The position numbers were made by a program, and so were the translations under genes. A DNA stretch of 64,000 bases from Pseudomonas cichorii (GTDB lineage: Bacteria; Pseudomonadota; Gammaproteobacteria; Pseudomonadales; Pseudomonadaceae). The notes under the pieces are model-generated. The model was not told the DNA's origin. It did no database searches and was given only the letters and a program-made list of their open reading frames with translations. Below, one piece after another: positions 48,095 through 57,670 of this stretch; the first letter of the stretch is position 1, and each line of letters begins with the position of its first letter. Location: NCBI RefSeq assembly GCF_015471405.1, contig NZ_BLVZ01000002.1, forward strand, positions 62,001 to 126,000, written 5' to 3'.

Positions 48095-48808
48095 TTGAGT
48101 ACACAGACAACCTCAAAGAGTCATGAGTTTTGGAAAGTAAGCGAGGCGGCGACCCTCTTGGCAGGACAGGCCTGCACCTTGGCAGCGCGGCATATCAACG
48201 ACGGAATGCTCCGGCTTCAATTCAATCGGGAAGTGGCTTATTACGCGAAGAGTATTGTCAGGGATGTTGAGCGGGGGAATAAGACTGTCGAGCAAGGGAT
48301 GAAGGCGATAAAGGATGAGCAGGAGAGTCTGCTTAGTCAGTCTTTTGAAATTGGCAAAAAAGGAATCGGTTTAATCGCGGGTGGGCTGCAGGTAGCAGGA
48401 GGCGTGGGAGTTTGTTATGCGTCAATGGGTACGCTGTGTTTATTATTTGGCGGCTCATTAATAGTTCATGGGACCAATAACGTTTATGAAAATGGGCGTA
48501 ATCTCATAACGGGACGTTCTGACACAGAAGGGCCATTGCGCAAGGGATATCAGAAACTTGCCAGAATCAGCGGATATGATGACTGCATAGGGAATGTAGC
48601 TTACGGTTCAACTGACTTGATACTATCTGCTTATGGCGCAGGAAGATTAGTAATAAAACCTGATTCATGGCGACTTTTTAAATATATTCATACAGATTAC
48701 ATTAGAGCCTACAAGACAACCCCAGCTGGAGTTCTCGCTATTGATTTAATTTCAGACGGCATCACAATCGACAGTATTATTGACCAGTGGAGATGCCGAA
48801 ATGACTGA
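48095..48808 (+). CDS. DUF4225-type putative T6SS toxin
   Basis: A 237-residue protein with TTG start, GGGGA upstream. The middle has a glycine-rich hydrophobic hairpin, GLIAGGLQVAGGVGVCYASM followed by CLLFGGSLIVHG at about residues 89-125, then NVYENGRNL. It matches the DUF4225 family found beside Hcp in Pseudomonas. A membrane-active toxin is likely, given the hairpin and the membrane proteins encoded next. No enzyme motif seen. It overlaps the next gene by eight bases. Confidence 0.68.
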   Translation: MSTQTTSKSHEFWKVSEAATLLAGQACTLAARHINDGMLRLQFNREVAYYAKSIVRDVERGNKTVEQGMKAIKDEQESLLSQSFEIGKKGIGLIAGGLQVAGGVGVCYASMGTLCLLFGGSLIVHGTNNVYENGRNLITGRSDTEGPLRKGYQKLARISGYDDCIGNVAYGSTDLILSAYGAGRLVIKPDSWRLFKYIHTDYIRAYKTTPAGVLAIDLISDGITIDSIIDQWRCRND

Positions 48809-49130
48809 TGCATTTATTTATACGGCATTTATATTCTTCGCCTCAATCTTTTACATCCCTTCTTTTTTGTCTAGACGCTACCTCTCTGGAAAAAGATTTT
48901 CACCCTTTATATTTTGGATCACAATGGCATACAATGTTGCATTAGGAAGCATTCATGCGAAATTTATAAAGTTTAGCACCCTCCCCTTCTTCGGAATAGT
49001 AGACAACTCCATCTTTGGCTGGCTGTCTTATCTATTTATTTTTGCTCATGCCTTTTCAGTACCGTCCCCCAAAGAGAGAGAATCGAACTCCAACAAAGCA
49101 AAAATAACACCTTATAAATGGAAAAAATAA
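48801..49130 (+). CDS. Small membrane protein, tandem paralogue 1 (putative immunity)
   Basis: A 109-residue protein with three to four hydrophobic helices. It shares a pattern with the next two genes: YIPSF near the start, then IxAKFIKFSTLPFFG, DNSIFGWLSY, and a closing FIFAHAF. The start overlaps the toxin gene by eight bases; the stop overlaps the next start (TAATG). Confidence 0.75.
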   Translation: MTDAFIYTAFIFFASIFYIPSFLSRRYLSGKRFSPFIFWITMAYNVALGSIHAKFIKFSTLPFFGIVDNSIFGWLSYLFIFAHAFSVPSPKERESNSNKAKITPYKWKK

Positions 49131-49432
49131 TGAATGACGCCATTATATTCACATCATTCACGCTGCTAACCCTTGCAGCCTATATGCCTTCATTGTGGGC
49201 AAGCCTAGCTCTTTCCGGAAACGGTTACTCCCCCCTCAAAAGCTGGATTTTAGCCGTCTACAACACTGTTATTATTTTTATACACATGTCTTTCATCAAG
49301 CTCAGCACACTTCCCTTTGTAGGAAAGCAAGATAACTCCATCTTTGGCTGGCTTTCTTTTGTCATGCTCTTTGCACACGCTTTTACCCAAATCACACCTT
49401 GGGTACAACGATTCAGAATCATAAGAAAGTAA
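49130..49432 (+). CDS. Small membrane protein, tandem paralogue 2 (putative immunity)
   Basis: A 100-residue paralogue of the preceding protein, with YMPSLWASLALSGNGYSP, HMSFIKLSTLPFVG and DNSIFGWLSF. It is coupled to paralogue 1 by a one-base overlap. AT-rich codons. Confidence 0.75.
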   Translation: MNDAIIFTSFTLLTLAAYMPSLWASLALSGNGYSPLKSWILAVYNTVIIFIHMSFIKLSTLPFVGKQDNSIFGWLSFVMLFAHAFTQITPWVQRFRIIRK

Positions 49433-49489
49433 TCACCTCAACTGCATTACACCTCCTTTTAGTACGCATGCAACAGGAGAGGAAACACC

Positions 49490-49816
49490 ATGACCAACAC
49501 GACAACCTACTTAACATTCACACTCATGAGCCTTGCATTTTACCTACCTTCACTTTGGGCACGATCTGCATTCTCTGGAAAAAACTTCTCAACGATAAAA
49601 TTTTGGACAGTCATGACATACAACATATTCTTCATTTATCTTCATATGCGCTTTATAGAAAAAGAAAAGCTTCCCTTTTATGGCACTCAAGACAACTCAA
49701 CACTTGGCTGGCTTTCGTTCGCACTGATCTTTGCTTACGCCTCGTCCTATGCTGTGCCTTGGGAAAGAAAGCCGTGGTTCGCACGAAAAAACGGTTTTAA
49801 ACACCGTGAGCGTTGA
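49490..49816 (+). CDS. Small membrane protein, tandem paralogue 3 (putative immunity)
   Basis: A 108-residue paralogue with YLPSLWARSAFSGKNFS, HMRFIEKEKLPFYG and DNSTLGWLSFALIFAYA, and a charged tail (FKHRER). It has its own CAGGAGAG site 57 bases after paralogue 2, so it may have been gained separately. Confidence 0.75.
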   Translation: MTNTTTYLTFTLMSLAFYLPSLWARSAFSGKNFSTIKFWTVMTYNIFFIYLHMRFIEKEKLPFYGTQDNSTLGWLSFALIFAYASSYAVPWERKPWFARKNGFKHRER

Positions 49817-49934
49817 AAACCACTATTTCCGAAAAAAGGAAGATATACCATTTGATATATGGATGGATCGGAAAAAGTAGATCAACCGTTCTGCGACAAG
49901 AAGGTAACCATAGGTTTTGATGTGATCGGTCTTT

Positions 49935-50016
49935 TTCGCGAATGAATTCGCTCCTACGGAGGTATGCGGAGATTTAAAAATCCCCATAACCCGGTAGGAG
50001 CGAATTCATTCGCGAA
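49935..50016. repeat. Inverted REP pair, TTCGCGAA type
   Basis: Arms at 49935-49957 and 49994-50016 share the GAATGAATTCGCTCCTAC core with a 36-base spacer. It marks the right border of the AT-rich island. Confidence 0.88.
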
Positions 50017-50021
50017 GACAT

Positions 50022-51587
50022 TTATCGATTAAACCGCTCCGCAAGGCTGTGCAGGTACTCAGCCATTTCTTCCAGCTCTTTGCTGATCTGTGAGCCTTGC
50101 TGCGCCTGGCCGGCGCTTTGGTCGCAGAGTTGGGCGATGCGGGTGATTTGCTGGCTGATGTTTTCTGCTACGTGGGTCTGTTCTTCCGAGGCGGAGGCCA
50201 TTTGTTGGCTCATGCCGGTAATCCGGGTGACGGCCTGGCTGATGCCGTCGAGGGCCTTTTGGACGGCTTCGACGCTGGCGACGCTTTCCTGGGAGATCTG
50301 TTCGCCTTTGCTGGCGGTCTGCACGGCTCGGTCGGCACCGTCGCGCAATGAGGTGATGATCTGCTGGATCTGTTCAGTCGAGGACTGGGTGCGTGAGGCC
50401 AGCGAGCGGACTTCATCGGCTACCACGGCAAAACCACGACCTTGTTCACCCGCACGAGCGGCTTCGATGGCGGCGTTGAGGGCCAGCAGGTTGGTTTGCT
50501 GGGCAATGGCGGTAATCACGTCGACAACGCTGCCGATGGATTGGGTGGCGCTGGCCAGTTCTCCAACGGCGGTGCCAATCTCGGTCACCGAGTTGGCCAT
50601 GTGACGAATCGCCAGCAGGCTGTCATCGGCAAGGTTGCGGCCTTGCTGTGCCAGTTTGTCGGCTTCTTCGGCGGCATGGGCGGTGCTTTGGACGTTGTGA
50701 GTGACTTCCTGAATGGTCGCCGCCATCTGGTTGATCGCGGTGGCGGACTGGTCGGTTTCACTGCGCTGTTGATCGAGGGAGCGCGCTTGTTGATGCGACA
50801 GTTGCGCCGATTGCCCGGCGTGCTTTCTGACGCTTTCGCCGGTATCCACCAAGCGGGTCAAGGCGGTTTGCAGGCGCGCTTCTTCGCTGAGCAAAGCCAG
50901 GTCGAGTTGTGCCTGAGGCCCGCGGTTGTCGCTGTAGGTCAGGGCAACCAGTGGGCTGGTAAACGCCTTGGGGTGGTCGTCGAGGGTTTTCTGGATGCTG
51001 CTTCGATGGCGGGCTTCCAGGTAGCCACCCAGGGCGACCAATACCACCAGGATCATGACGAAGGATGCATTGTCGTCCAGCAGGTACACGCCCACCATCA
51101 GGGCAAGGGCGCAAAGAACCATCGGCAACTGGCGCAGCAGGTGATATTGCGCGCTGCCGAGCTTGGAAACCGCAGACTTGCCTGCACGCAACCGCGCATA
51201 GAGCGCTTCGGCACGGCGTACCTGATCGCGGGTCGGGACCGAGCGCACCGATTCATAACCGACAATGCGGCCGTTTTCGTATACGGCGGTCACGTAGGCG
51301 CTCACCCAGTAGTAGTCGCCTTGCTTGGAGCGGTTCTTGACCACGCCCATCCAGGGTTTGCCCTGTTTGATGGTTTCCCACATGTGGGCGAAGACCGAAG
51401 GTGGCATGTCCGGATGGCGGACCAGATTGTGTGGCTGGCCGATCAGCTCTTCACGTGTAAAACCGCTGAGCGCTACGAAGGCATCGTTGCAGTACGTGAT
51501 GTGGCTATTGAGGTCGGTGGTGGAAATCAAACGTTCAGAAGCGGGAAAGGTTCTCTCGTTCTGGGTGACAGGCATGTTTACACGCAT
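50022..51587 (-). CDS. PAS-domain methyl-accepting chemotaxis receptor (Aer-like)
   Basis: A 521-residue chemoreceptor. N-terminal PAS domain at about 10-120 includes [32 protein letters not shown] and [10 protein letters not shown], as in Aer. One or two short membrane segments follow at about 150-190, then a signalling domain with the hairpin [29 protein letters not shown]. It likely senses redox or energy state via a flavin. The start at 51587 has AGAGGT upstream; the inner ATG at 51575 has none. The 408-base gap to the next gene shows no feature. Confidence 0.88.
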   Translation of the reverse strand: MRVNMPVTQNERTFPASERLISTTDLNSHITYCNDAFVALSGFTREELIGQPHNLVRHPDMPPSVFAHMWETIKQGKPWMGVVKNRSKQGDYYWVSAYVTAVYENGRIVGYESVRSVPTRDQVRRAEALYARLRAGKSAVSKLGSAQYHLLRQLPMVLCALALMVGVYLLDDNASFVMILVVLVALGGYLEARHRSSIQKTLDDHPKAFTSPLVALTYSDNRGPQAQLDLALLSEEARLQTALTRLVDTGESVRKHAGQSAQLSHQQARSLDQQRSETDQSATAINQMAATIQEVTHNVQSTAHAAEEADKLAQQGRNLADDSLLAIRHMANSVTEIGTAVGELASATQSIGSVVDVITAIAQQTNLLALNAAIEAARAGEQGRGFAVVADEVRSLASRTQSSTEQIQQIITSLRDGADRAVQTASKGEQISQESVASVEAVQKALDGISQAVTRITGMSQQMASASEEQTHVAENISQQITRIAQLCDQSAGQAQQGSQISKELEEMAEYLHSLAERFNR

Positions 51588-51995
51588 CTAGAAGACCTCT
51601 CCCTGATAAAATCTTCAAATACCGGGTACCTTGAAGGTTTAGCACAGTCTTTCAAAGTGACAACCGGAATCGCATTGGCATATTTATCGACCCTGTTGAT
51701 AGGGCCTTTAATTATTGTTGTGCTGCATTTTCCAACGTTTGAAGCGCCATTTATTTTTACGGCCGTTCAAGCGTGAAGAGGTAGAAGCTTTTGCACACAA
51801 GAGAGTCACTACTTGCCCCCCGTTTTGTTTGTTTAAACAGGTGCTTCGCGGGTGTTTGGCGGCACTGGCACGCGGTTTTGCGAGCGGGGGATGTGCGGGC
51901 TTGAAAGGCCATAAATCCTTTGCTTCATCTTCTTGACCTCTGCACCATGAGCGCCCATTTCCAAGCGACTCGCCCCGCACCCCACAGGCAACGCC

Positions 51996-52388
51996 ATGTC
52001 ACGTAAACCTTCTTCCAGCCTTGAAACTCTTGTTTATCGGGTCAGTAAACTGCCCAAGCGGCTGAGCGCTGCACTGATTTCGTTGCTGGCCAGACGCAAG
52101 CGCCAGCCCGTGGAGGAATCCCCCACAACTCCGGAACCCCATGCGCCGCAGCCCGTTGAGCCGGACGAAAAAACACCATCTGCTCCGGTTATTGCAGTAC
52201 GCAAAGCTGTTAAAAAAACGGCACCTCCCAAACCGGTCATAGAACCTGCCGCGCCCAATTGCCCGCACTGTAAAAAGACCATGATCATGAAAGTGGCACG
52301 TACCGGGCGTAATGCCGGTGGACATTTCTGGGGCTGTACGGATTATCCAAAGTGTCGGGGTATGCGGGGTATGTTCAGGACAGTATGA
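51996..52388 (+). CDS. Topoisomerase-type zinc-ribbon protein
   Basis: A 130-residue protein with a Pro/Glu-rich middle and a C-terminal zinc ribbon (CPHCKKTM then FWGCTDYPKCRG, about residues 89-125) like the DNA-binding ribbons at the end of topoisomerase I. Nucleic-acid binding is likely; role unknown. Confidence 0.78.
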   Translation: MSRKPSSSLETLVYRVSKLPKRLSAALISLLARRKRQPVEESPTTPEPHAPQPVEPDEKTPSAPVIAVRKAVKKTAPPKPVIEPAAPNCPHCKKTMIMKVARTGRNAGGHFWGCTDYPKCRGMRGMFRTV

Positions 52389-52467
52389 ACAAACGACATC
52401 TTTAACTTTGTGTATGTTTTTAAACAACTTTTTAAACTTTTCAGCCACTGATGTATGGGGAAGTCCA

Positions 52468-53055
52468 ATGCGATCGTTCAGTCTTAAAGCCGTGATGGTG
52501 TGCGTTGCATTGGCCAGTTGCCAAGGCATCGTGAGTGCTCAGGCAGCCACGAAACCCGCCGCCGAGAAACAGGCTGCTGCCACTCAGAAAGCGTCTTTAC
52601 TCGACGGCAAACTGGCGTTCACGCTGCCGGCCGGCTACGTGCGGGGCGAGATGCCTGAAATCGATGCGAAGGCCATTGCTCAGGGCGTAAGTGGCGCGCT
52701 TTACACCCATCAGGCCCAGAAGCGGGTGTTGATTGTCACTGAAACGCCGATCCCGATGGATATGCAGGCCAGCGATAACGACAGCCTGGTGCTGGATGGT
52801 CTGGTCGCCGGGACGCTGGCTCAGCAACGCTCCGGTTACAAGGACTTCAAGGAGTTGGGCGAGAAGAAGATCGTCAAGAAGAACGGCCTGGGGATTCGTC
52901 AGATCGATACCTCGGCGACCATGAGCGGCGCGAAAGTGTTGAGCACGACCGTGGTGGCGGCGTCGGGAAGTCGGTCGGCGATCTTGAATGTGATTTCCAA
53001 TGCCAAGAACGCGGTGGAACATGAGCAGATGGTGAAAACGGTTATTGGGCAATAG
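52468..53055 (+). CDS. Conserved exported protein, unknown
   Basis: A 195-residue protein with a signal peptide (VMVCVALASCQGIVSAQA, residues 9-26). The mature part has KLAFTLPAGYVRGEMP and a repeated mixed alpha/beta pattern. It is a Pseudomonas-conserved periplasmic protein without known function. No catalytic motif seen. Confidence 0.75.
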   Translation: MRSFSLKAVMVCVALASCQGIVSAQAATKPAAEKQAAATQKASLLDGKLAFTLPAGYVRGEMPEIDAKAIAQGVSGALYTHQAQKRVLIVTETPIPMDMQASDNDSLVLDGLVAGTLAQQRSGYKDFKELGEKKIVKKNGLGIRQIDTSATMSGAKVLSTTVVAASGSRSAILNVISNAKNAVEHEQMVKTVIGQ

Positions 53056-53063
53056 GAGTTTTA

Positions 53064-53102
53064 AGCTGCAAGCTTTAAGCGGTAAGTCAAAAGCTTGCAG
53101 CT
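53064..53102. terminator. 13-bp inverted repeat between convergent genes
   Basis: AGCTGCAAGCTTT and AAAGCTTGCAGCT form a perfect stem with a 13-base loop, between the exported-protein gene and the convergent LysR gene. Likely a shared terminator. Confidence 0.65.
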
Positions 53103-53107
53103 ATTCC

Positions 53108-54013
53108 CTACACCCGGAGTGATTGGGCAAGCAGCTCGATCAACGCCTGCACTTTTGGCAATGCTTCGCGGCTGCGGGGCCAGGCGAGGTGCAGGGCCAG
53201 GCCGTCGGTGCTCAGGTGCGGGAGGATTTCCACCAGTTCGCCGCGTTGCAGTTGTTCCTCGATCAGCCAGGTTGCCAGTTGGGCGATGCCGCAGGCTGAG
53301 GTGACGGCGGCTACCAGTGCCTCGCCGTTGCCGACGACGATCCGGCCTTCGATGGCGCGGGTTTCGGGTTGGCCCTGAGCATCGATAAACAGCCATGGGC
53401 TGGTGCTGCCATCGCCTCTGCCAAACACAATGCAGTCATGCCCGCTCAGTTCTTCGGCGGTGAGCGGTATGCCGTGGCGTTTCAGATAGGCCGGGGACGC
53501 ACAGAAGATCACCCGCTCGGTTCCCAGGTAGCGATGCCCAACGCCCACCGGCCAGACTTGTGGCCCGCCAATGCGCACGCTCAGATCGATGCCCTCTTCC
53601 AGCAGATCGACGAAGCGATCCGTAAAAGTGACCCGAGGGCGCAGTTTGGGATGCTGCTCGGCAAACTTCAGGATCAAGGGCAGCACGTTCAGTCGCCCGA
53701 ACGTGGCTGGCAGGTCGATGCGTAATTGCCCCGCCGGTTCGGAGCGTTGCGCCACCAATGCGGTTTCCGCGTCCTCCAGTTCCGCGAGGATGCGGATGCA
53801 GACGCCATGGTAAGTCACGCCCTCTTCGGTCAGGGACAAGCTGCGGGTAGTGCGCTCGAAAAGGCGCATGCCCAGGCGGCCTTCTAACCGCGCCACGCTT
53901 TTGCTGACCGCAGAGTTGGTCAGGTTCAAACGCTCGGCAGCGGCAGTAAAGCTGCCTGCGTTGGCCACAGCAACAAAGGTGGTGATGCCCTTGAGGCGAT
54001 CAGGAGAGAACAC
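53108..54013 (-). CDS. LysR-family regulator
   Basis: A 301-residue LysR regulator of the CrgA/DsdC-like group. The helix-turn-helix is in AAAERLNLTNSAVSKSVARLE at about residues 24-44. GTG at 54013 is chosen because GGAGG lies six bases upstream; the 25 codons upstream are not LysR-like. It is divergent from an MFS gene with a 23-bp palindrome between. Confidence 0.86.
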   Translation of the reverse strand: MFSPDRLKGITTFVAVANAGSFTAAAERLNLTNSAVSKSVARLEGRLGMRLFERTTRSLSLTEEGVTYHGVCIRILAELEDAETALVAQRSEPAGQLRIDLPATFGRLNVLPLILKFAEQHPKLRPRVTFTDRFVDLLEEGIDLSVRIGGPQVWPVGVGHRYLGTERVIFCASPAYLKRHGIPLTAEELSGHDCIVFGRGDGSTSPWLFIDAQGQPETRAIEGRIVVGNGEALVAAVTSACGIAQLATWLIEEQLQRGELVEILPHLSTDGLALHLAWPRSREALPKVQALIELLAQSLRV

Positions 54014-54025
54014 GCTATGCCTCCA

Positions 54026-54048
54026 ATTATGGAAATTATTTCCATAAT
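54026..54048. promoter_or_regulatory. 23-bp palindrome, probable LysR operator
   Basis: ATTATGGAAAT and ATTTCCATAAT are exact complements around one base. It starts 13 bases upstream of the LysR gene and 77 bases before the MFS gene, the position for an autoregulated divergent pair. Confidence 0.75.
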
Positions 54049-54124
54049 GCTCTGAAAATTCTCCAAAGATAAGAACTCTTTTCCGCAATAAACTGACACA
54101 TTCTTTCGTTTCAGGCTGTGTGTC

Positions 54125-55330
54125 ATGTCGTATTCAGAATCTAGCTCTAGCGTCGCAAGCAGCGACGCGCGTTCCACGGGCACGGGTTTGTCCATTGCCA
54201 TTCTGGCGCTCGCAGGTTTTGTGATCGTCACCACCGAGTTTTTGATTATCGGCCTGTTGCCTGCTCTGGCGCGGGACCTTGGGGTTTCGATCTCTGTGGC
54301 GGGTTTGCTGGTCACGCTGTTTGCCTTCACGGTCATGCTTTTCGGCCCGCCGCTGACGGCCATGCTTTCGCACCTGGACCGCAAACGCACCTTTATCGCG
54401 ATCCTGCTGATCTTTGCGGCCTCCAATGCGTTGGCAGCGGTGTCGACAAATATCTGGGTGCTGGCACTGGCGCGCTTTATCCCGGCGCTGGCGCTGCCGG
54501 TGTTCTGGGGGACGGCCAGTGAAACCGCCAGCCTGCTGGCTGGCCCGAAAAACGCCGGTAAAGCCGTGGCGCAGGTTTACCTGGGGATTTCGGCGGCCAT
54601 GCTGCTGGGTATTCCGTTGGGGACGGTGTTTGCCGATGCGGTGGGCTGGCGCGGGACATTCTGGGCGCTGACGGTACTTTCCGGGTTGATGGCGCTGCTG
54701 TTGGCCCTGTCGATGCCGCATCTGGCACCGAGCGAGAAAGTCGGCCTCAAGCAGCAGGCCAGAATCCTGCGCGACCCGAATTTCCTGGCAAACCTGCTGT
54801 TGTCTATCTTGCTGTTCACCGCGATGTTCGCGGCCTACACCTATCTGGCCGATACCCTTGAGCGTGTCGCCAGCATCGCTCCGGCTCAGGTCGGATGGTG
54901 GTTGATGGGCTTTGGTGCAGTCGGTTTGATCGGCAATGGTCTGGGTGGACGTTATGTGGACCGCAGCCCGCTGGGCTCGACCATGGTGTTCGCTTTGCTG
55001 TTGGCGCTGGGCATGAGTGCCAGCGTGCCGATGGCCGGTTCGTTGCCGTTGCTGGCGGTGGTGCTGATGGTATGGGGCATTGCACACACCGCGCTGTTCC
55101 CGATCTGCCAGATTCGCGTGATGAAAGCCGCACCGCAGGCCCAGGCACTGGCGGGCACCTTGAATGTGTCGGCGGCCAATGCCGGTATCGGGCTGGGCTC
55201 GATCATCGGCGGTGCAACCATCGAGCATCTTGGGCTTGGGTCGGTGGGGTATGTCGCAGCCGGGGTCGCGCTGCTTGCGATTGCCGTGGCATGGTGGACG
55301 CAGCGTCAGGCTCGTCAGTTGCAGGGCTGA
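54125..55330 (+). CDS. MFS efflux transporter (YdhP/arabinose-efflux type)
   Basis: A 401-residue MFS protein with about twelve helices. It shows the DHA1 signature FVIVTTEFLIIGLLP near the N terminus and LSHLDRKRTFI between helices 2 and 3. It resembles the YdhP/AraJ drug or sugar exporters. Substrate unknown; the divergent LysR protein is the likely regulator. Confidence 0.85.
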   Translation: MSYSESSSSVASSDARSTGTGLSIAILALAGFVIVTTEFLIIGLLPALARDLGVSISVAGLLVTLFAFTVMLFGPPLTAMLSHLDRKRTFIAILLIFAASNALAAVSTNIWVLALARFIPALALPVFWGTASETASLLAGPKNAGKAVAQVYLGISAAMLLGIPLGTVFADAVGWRGTFWALTVLSGLMALLLALSMPHLAPSEKVGLKQQARILRDPNFLANLLLSILLFTAMFAAYTYLADTLERVASIAPAQVGWWLMGFGAVGLIGNGLGGRYVDRSPLGSTMVFALLLALGMSASVPMAGSLPLLAVVLMVWGIAHTALFPICQIRVMKAAPQAQALAGTLNVSAANAGIGLGSIIGGATIEHLGLGSVGYVAAGVALLAIAVAWWTQRQARQLQG

Positions 55331-55436
55331 CAGCATCTGGCTGAACAGCCCGCTTGTTTGGCCTGCCCCTGAGCGAACTCACTGGCTCTGTCTGCATCAA
55401 GTGTTGTGATGTCTCTGGCGCTGCGCTGGTAATACT

Positions 55437-55460
55437 GTGGGAGGCGGCTTGCCGGCGACA
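55437..55460. repeat. Single REP, CTTGCCGGCGACA subtype
   Basis: GAGGCGGCTTGCCGGCGACA arm without partner in the gap between the MFS and GGDEF genes. Confidence 0.7.
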
Positions 55461-55579
55461 ATATTTCGGGATTACTGGCAAAAGGCTCTTCCCATGTATG
55501 CCGCCATCAGGCGAAACTCTTGCCTTTCGGTCAAGTACAGGGGTTTCTGGCCGGGTCGCACAACAGTCCGGTAAGCGCT

Positions 55580-56656
55580 ATGAACACACAACACGGCAAA
55601 GGTCTTTCATTTGCCAAAAGAATCTATGCCCCACGCACCCTTGGCGTGAGCATAGGTTTCTTCACTGTGGCAGTGTCGTTGTATCAGGTCAGTGCCCCAC
55701 ACTGGCTATGGCCGTTGGTATTGCTCAATGCCTTTGTCTGGCCTCACGTCGCTTACCAGATCGCAAAACGCTCCTCTTACCCCTACAAAGCCGAATGGCG
55801 CAATCTGCTCACGGACTCCCTGATGGGTGGTTTCTGGGTCGGGGCGATGGGGTTCAGCGTGCTGCCCAGCGTTACCGTGCTGGCGATGATGGCCATGCAC
55901 AACATCGCAGCCGGTGGCACACGATTGATGGTCCAGGGTTTTCTGGCGCAGTTTCTGGGGGCAATCATCGCGCTTCTGGCGCTGTCCCCGGTGATCAATA
56001 TCGACAACAACACGGCCCAGATCTATGCCTGCCTTCCGGTGCTGGTGATCTATCCGATATTCATTGGCTGGATGAGCCATCAGCTTGCTCTCAGGCTATG
56101 GGAACACCGGAATATCCTGAGTGAACTCAGCCGCACCGACAGCCTGACGGGCCTCATCAATCACGGCTCGTGGAAAGACCTGCTCGAAGCCGAGTTCATC
56201 AAGAGCCGCAAACAGGAGCATCCGTGTTCCATCGCTCTGATCGACATTGACCATTTCAAGTCCATCAATGACACCTATGGCCACATCATGGGTGACACGG
56301 TGCTCAAGAACATCAGTGAAGCCCTGTCTCAAAACCTGCGCGATACCGACCTGGCAGGCCGTTATGGCGGCGATGAGTTCTGCATCATCCTGCCCGCCAC
56401 CTCCGCCGAGCAGGCCAGCGAGATACTTGAACGCCTGCGCAGTGTGGTCAAGGAATATACCGACGCCCTGCTCCCTGACCTCAATATCAGCCTGAGCATC
56501 GGGATTGCGGCTTACCAGCCTGATATCACGGATGCGGCCATGTGGCTGCACGCCGCGGACAAGGCGCTCTACATGGCCAAGGCCAGCGGCCGAAACCAGG
56601 TGGTCAGCATCAAGGACAACTCGCAGGAATACCTGCGCCTGACGATGCAGAACTGA
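55580..56656 (+). CDS. MASE2-GGDEF diguanylate cyclase
   Basis: A 358-residue membrane cyclase making c-di-GMP. Residues 15-170 form a MASE2-type sensor with about five helices, as in AdrA/DgcC. The cyclase domain starts DSLTGLINHGSW, with GGDEF at residues 263-267 and the substrate region DIDHFKSINDTYGH. The motif is intact, so the enzyme is probably active. Start ATG at 55580 is preferred over one 60 bases upstream, which would precede the MASE2 segment. Confidence 0.87.
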   Translation: MNTQHGKGLSFAKRIYAPRTLGVSIGFFTVAVSLYQVSAPHWLWPLVLLNAFVWPHVAYQIAKRSSYPYKAEWRNLLTDSLMGGFWVGAMGFSVLPSVTVLAMMAMHNIAAGGTRLMVQGFLAQFLGAIIALLALSPVINIDNNTAQIYACLPVLVIYPIFIGWMSHQLALRLWEHRNILSELSRTDSLTGLINHGSWKDLLEAEFIKSRKQEHPCSIALIDIDHFKSINDTYGHIMGDTVLKNISEALSQNLRDTDLAGRYGGDEFCIILPATSAEQASEILERLRSVVKEYTDALLPDLNISLSIGIAAYQPDITDAAMWLHAADKALYMAKASGRNQVVSIKDNSQEYLRLTMQN

Positions 56657-56689
56657 CCACCCCGCCTCCGCCCTTGCCAGGCTCAGCCA

Positions 56690-57409
56690 TCAATGGGAAC
56701 TCCCCGCCAGTACGCAAAGGTTCTCCAGCAACCATTCAGGCGTATGCGTTTCGAAAATCACGCTCAGTGGCTGGGTCAGGTCGAGATTGCCGTAGAGGGC
56801 TTCCTCGTGATCGAGATGGCTTTGCTGAACCGCTCGGTAGTTGAGCGGGTAAATGCTCTGTTCCACCGGCAGCAAGCCGTCGAAATGTTCCAGCAGGCCA
56901 TGAAAGACAATGCGCCGCTCGACCGTGTCACGGGTCGTGGCAATAAGCTTGGCGAAATACTCGCTATCGCGCTGGCGTAACGCTTCGCCTGCGGCATAGC
57001 GCTCAGCCTGGGTATAGGGCGCCGCTTCGTCATACACGACACAGCACAGGAACTCCCGGGACATCCCGGTAAAAGGGTTCTGCGTGACCTCGCGCCGACG
57101 GTAACGCCCCAGGATGAAGCGGACGGTCTTTTCTACCAGCAACTGATGTTCACGGTCCTTGATCTCATACAGGTCCTCAAAAACCGATGCCTGCCTCCCC
57201 AGTTGCGGGATCTCTTGGGAAAACCTGGCGAACAGCCCCTTGGGCCCCAGCAAGTTGGCCTGCTGCTCGCTGAGTTGGGCCATGGACAATGCGGACTGCC
57301 GGGCCGCCAGGTGTTGAAAATCCATCAGGACAGCAATACCTGACGCATGGAGGGCCAGCCGCACTGACTGATGCGGCTGCTCCTCACTCTGAATGAAACA
57401 GACATCCAT
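56690..57409 (-). CDS. Unknown 239-residue protein
   Basis: I do not recognise this protein. It is soluble, mostly helical in appearance, with EDLYEIKDREHQLL in the middle and several His/Glu in HGLLEHFDG and SHLDHEEALYG, which could be metal ligands in a helical bundle. ATG follows a clear AAGGAG. It lies downstream of an HTH-only LuxR gene on the same strand and may be controlled by it. The 261 bases between them show no gene. Confidence 0.6.
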   Translation of the reverse strand: MDVCFIQSEEQPHQSVRLALHASGIAVLMDFQHLAARQSALSMAQLSEQQANLLGPKGLFARFSQEIPQLGRQASVFEDLYEIKDREHQLLVEKTVRFILGRYRRREVTQNPFTGMSREFLCCVVYDEAAPYTQAERYAAGEALRQRDSEYFAKLIATTRDTVERRIVFHGLLEHFDGLLPVEQSIYPLNYRAVQQSHLDHEEALYGNLDLTQPLSVIFETHTPEWLLENLCVLAGSSH

Positions 57410-57670
57410 GAAATAACTCCTTCTTATTGTTTGCTCTTTCGTTGTGCTGAATTTAAAAACCGATATTTATCGCCATGCCGCACAAACGAATGAGCGCCAA
57501 AGTTCAGCAATCGGTTCTGTGCCCACAAGTTTCATCCGGCAAGTAAAACCACGACAGCCTCCCCAACTGCCAGGTCACTGACTTCAAGGCACCGGACACT
57601 TTTTATCGAACAAACCGAATGCAGCCAGTCCCTTGATCACACTAACCGGCCCCACCCGGAACAAAGCGAA

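Noticed and set aside
51715..51936. Small open frame between the chemoreceptor and zinc-ribbon genes
   Set aside because: No ribosome site and low-complexity, Cys/Phe-rich sequence; likely chance.
54134..55336. A 400-codon open frame opposite the MFS transporter gene
   Set aside because: Composition is Arg/Gln/His-rich without folding pattern; the plus-strand MFS protein is clear.
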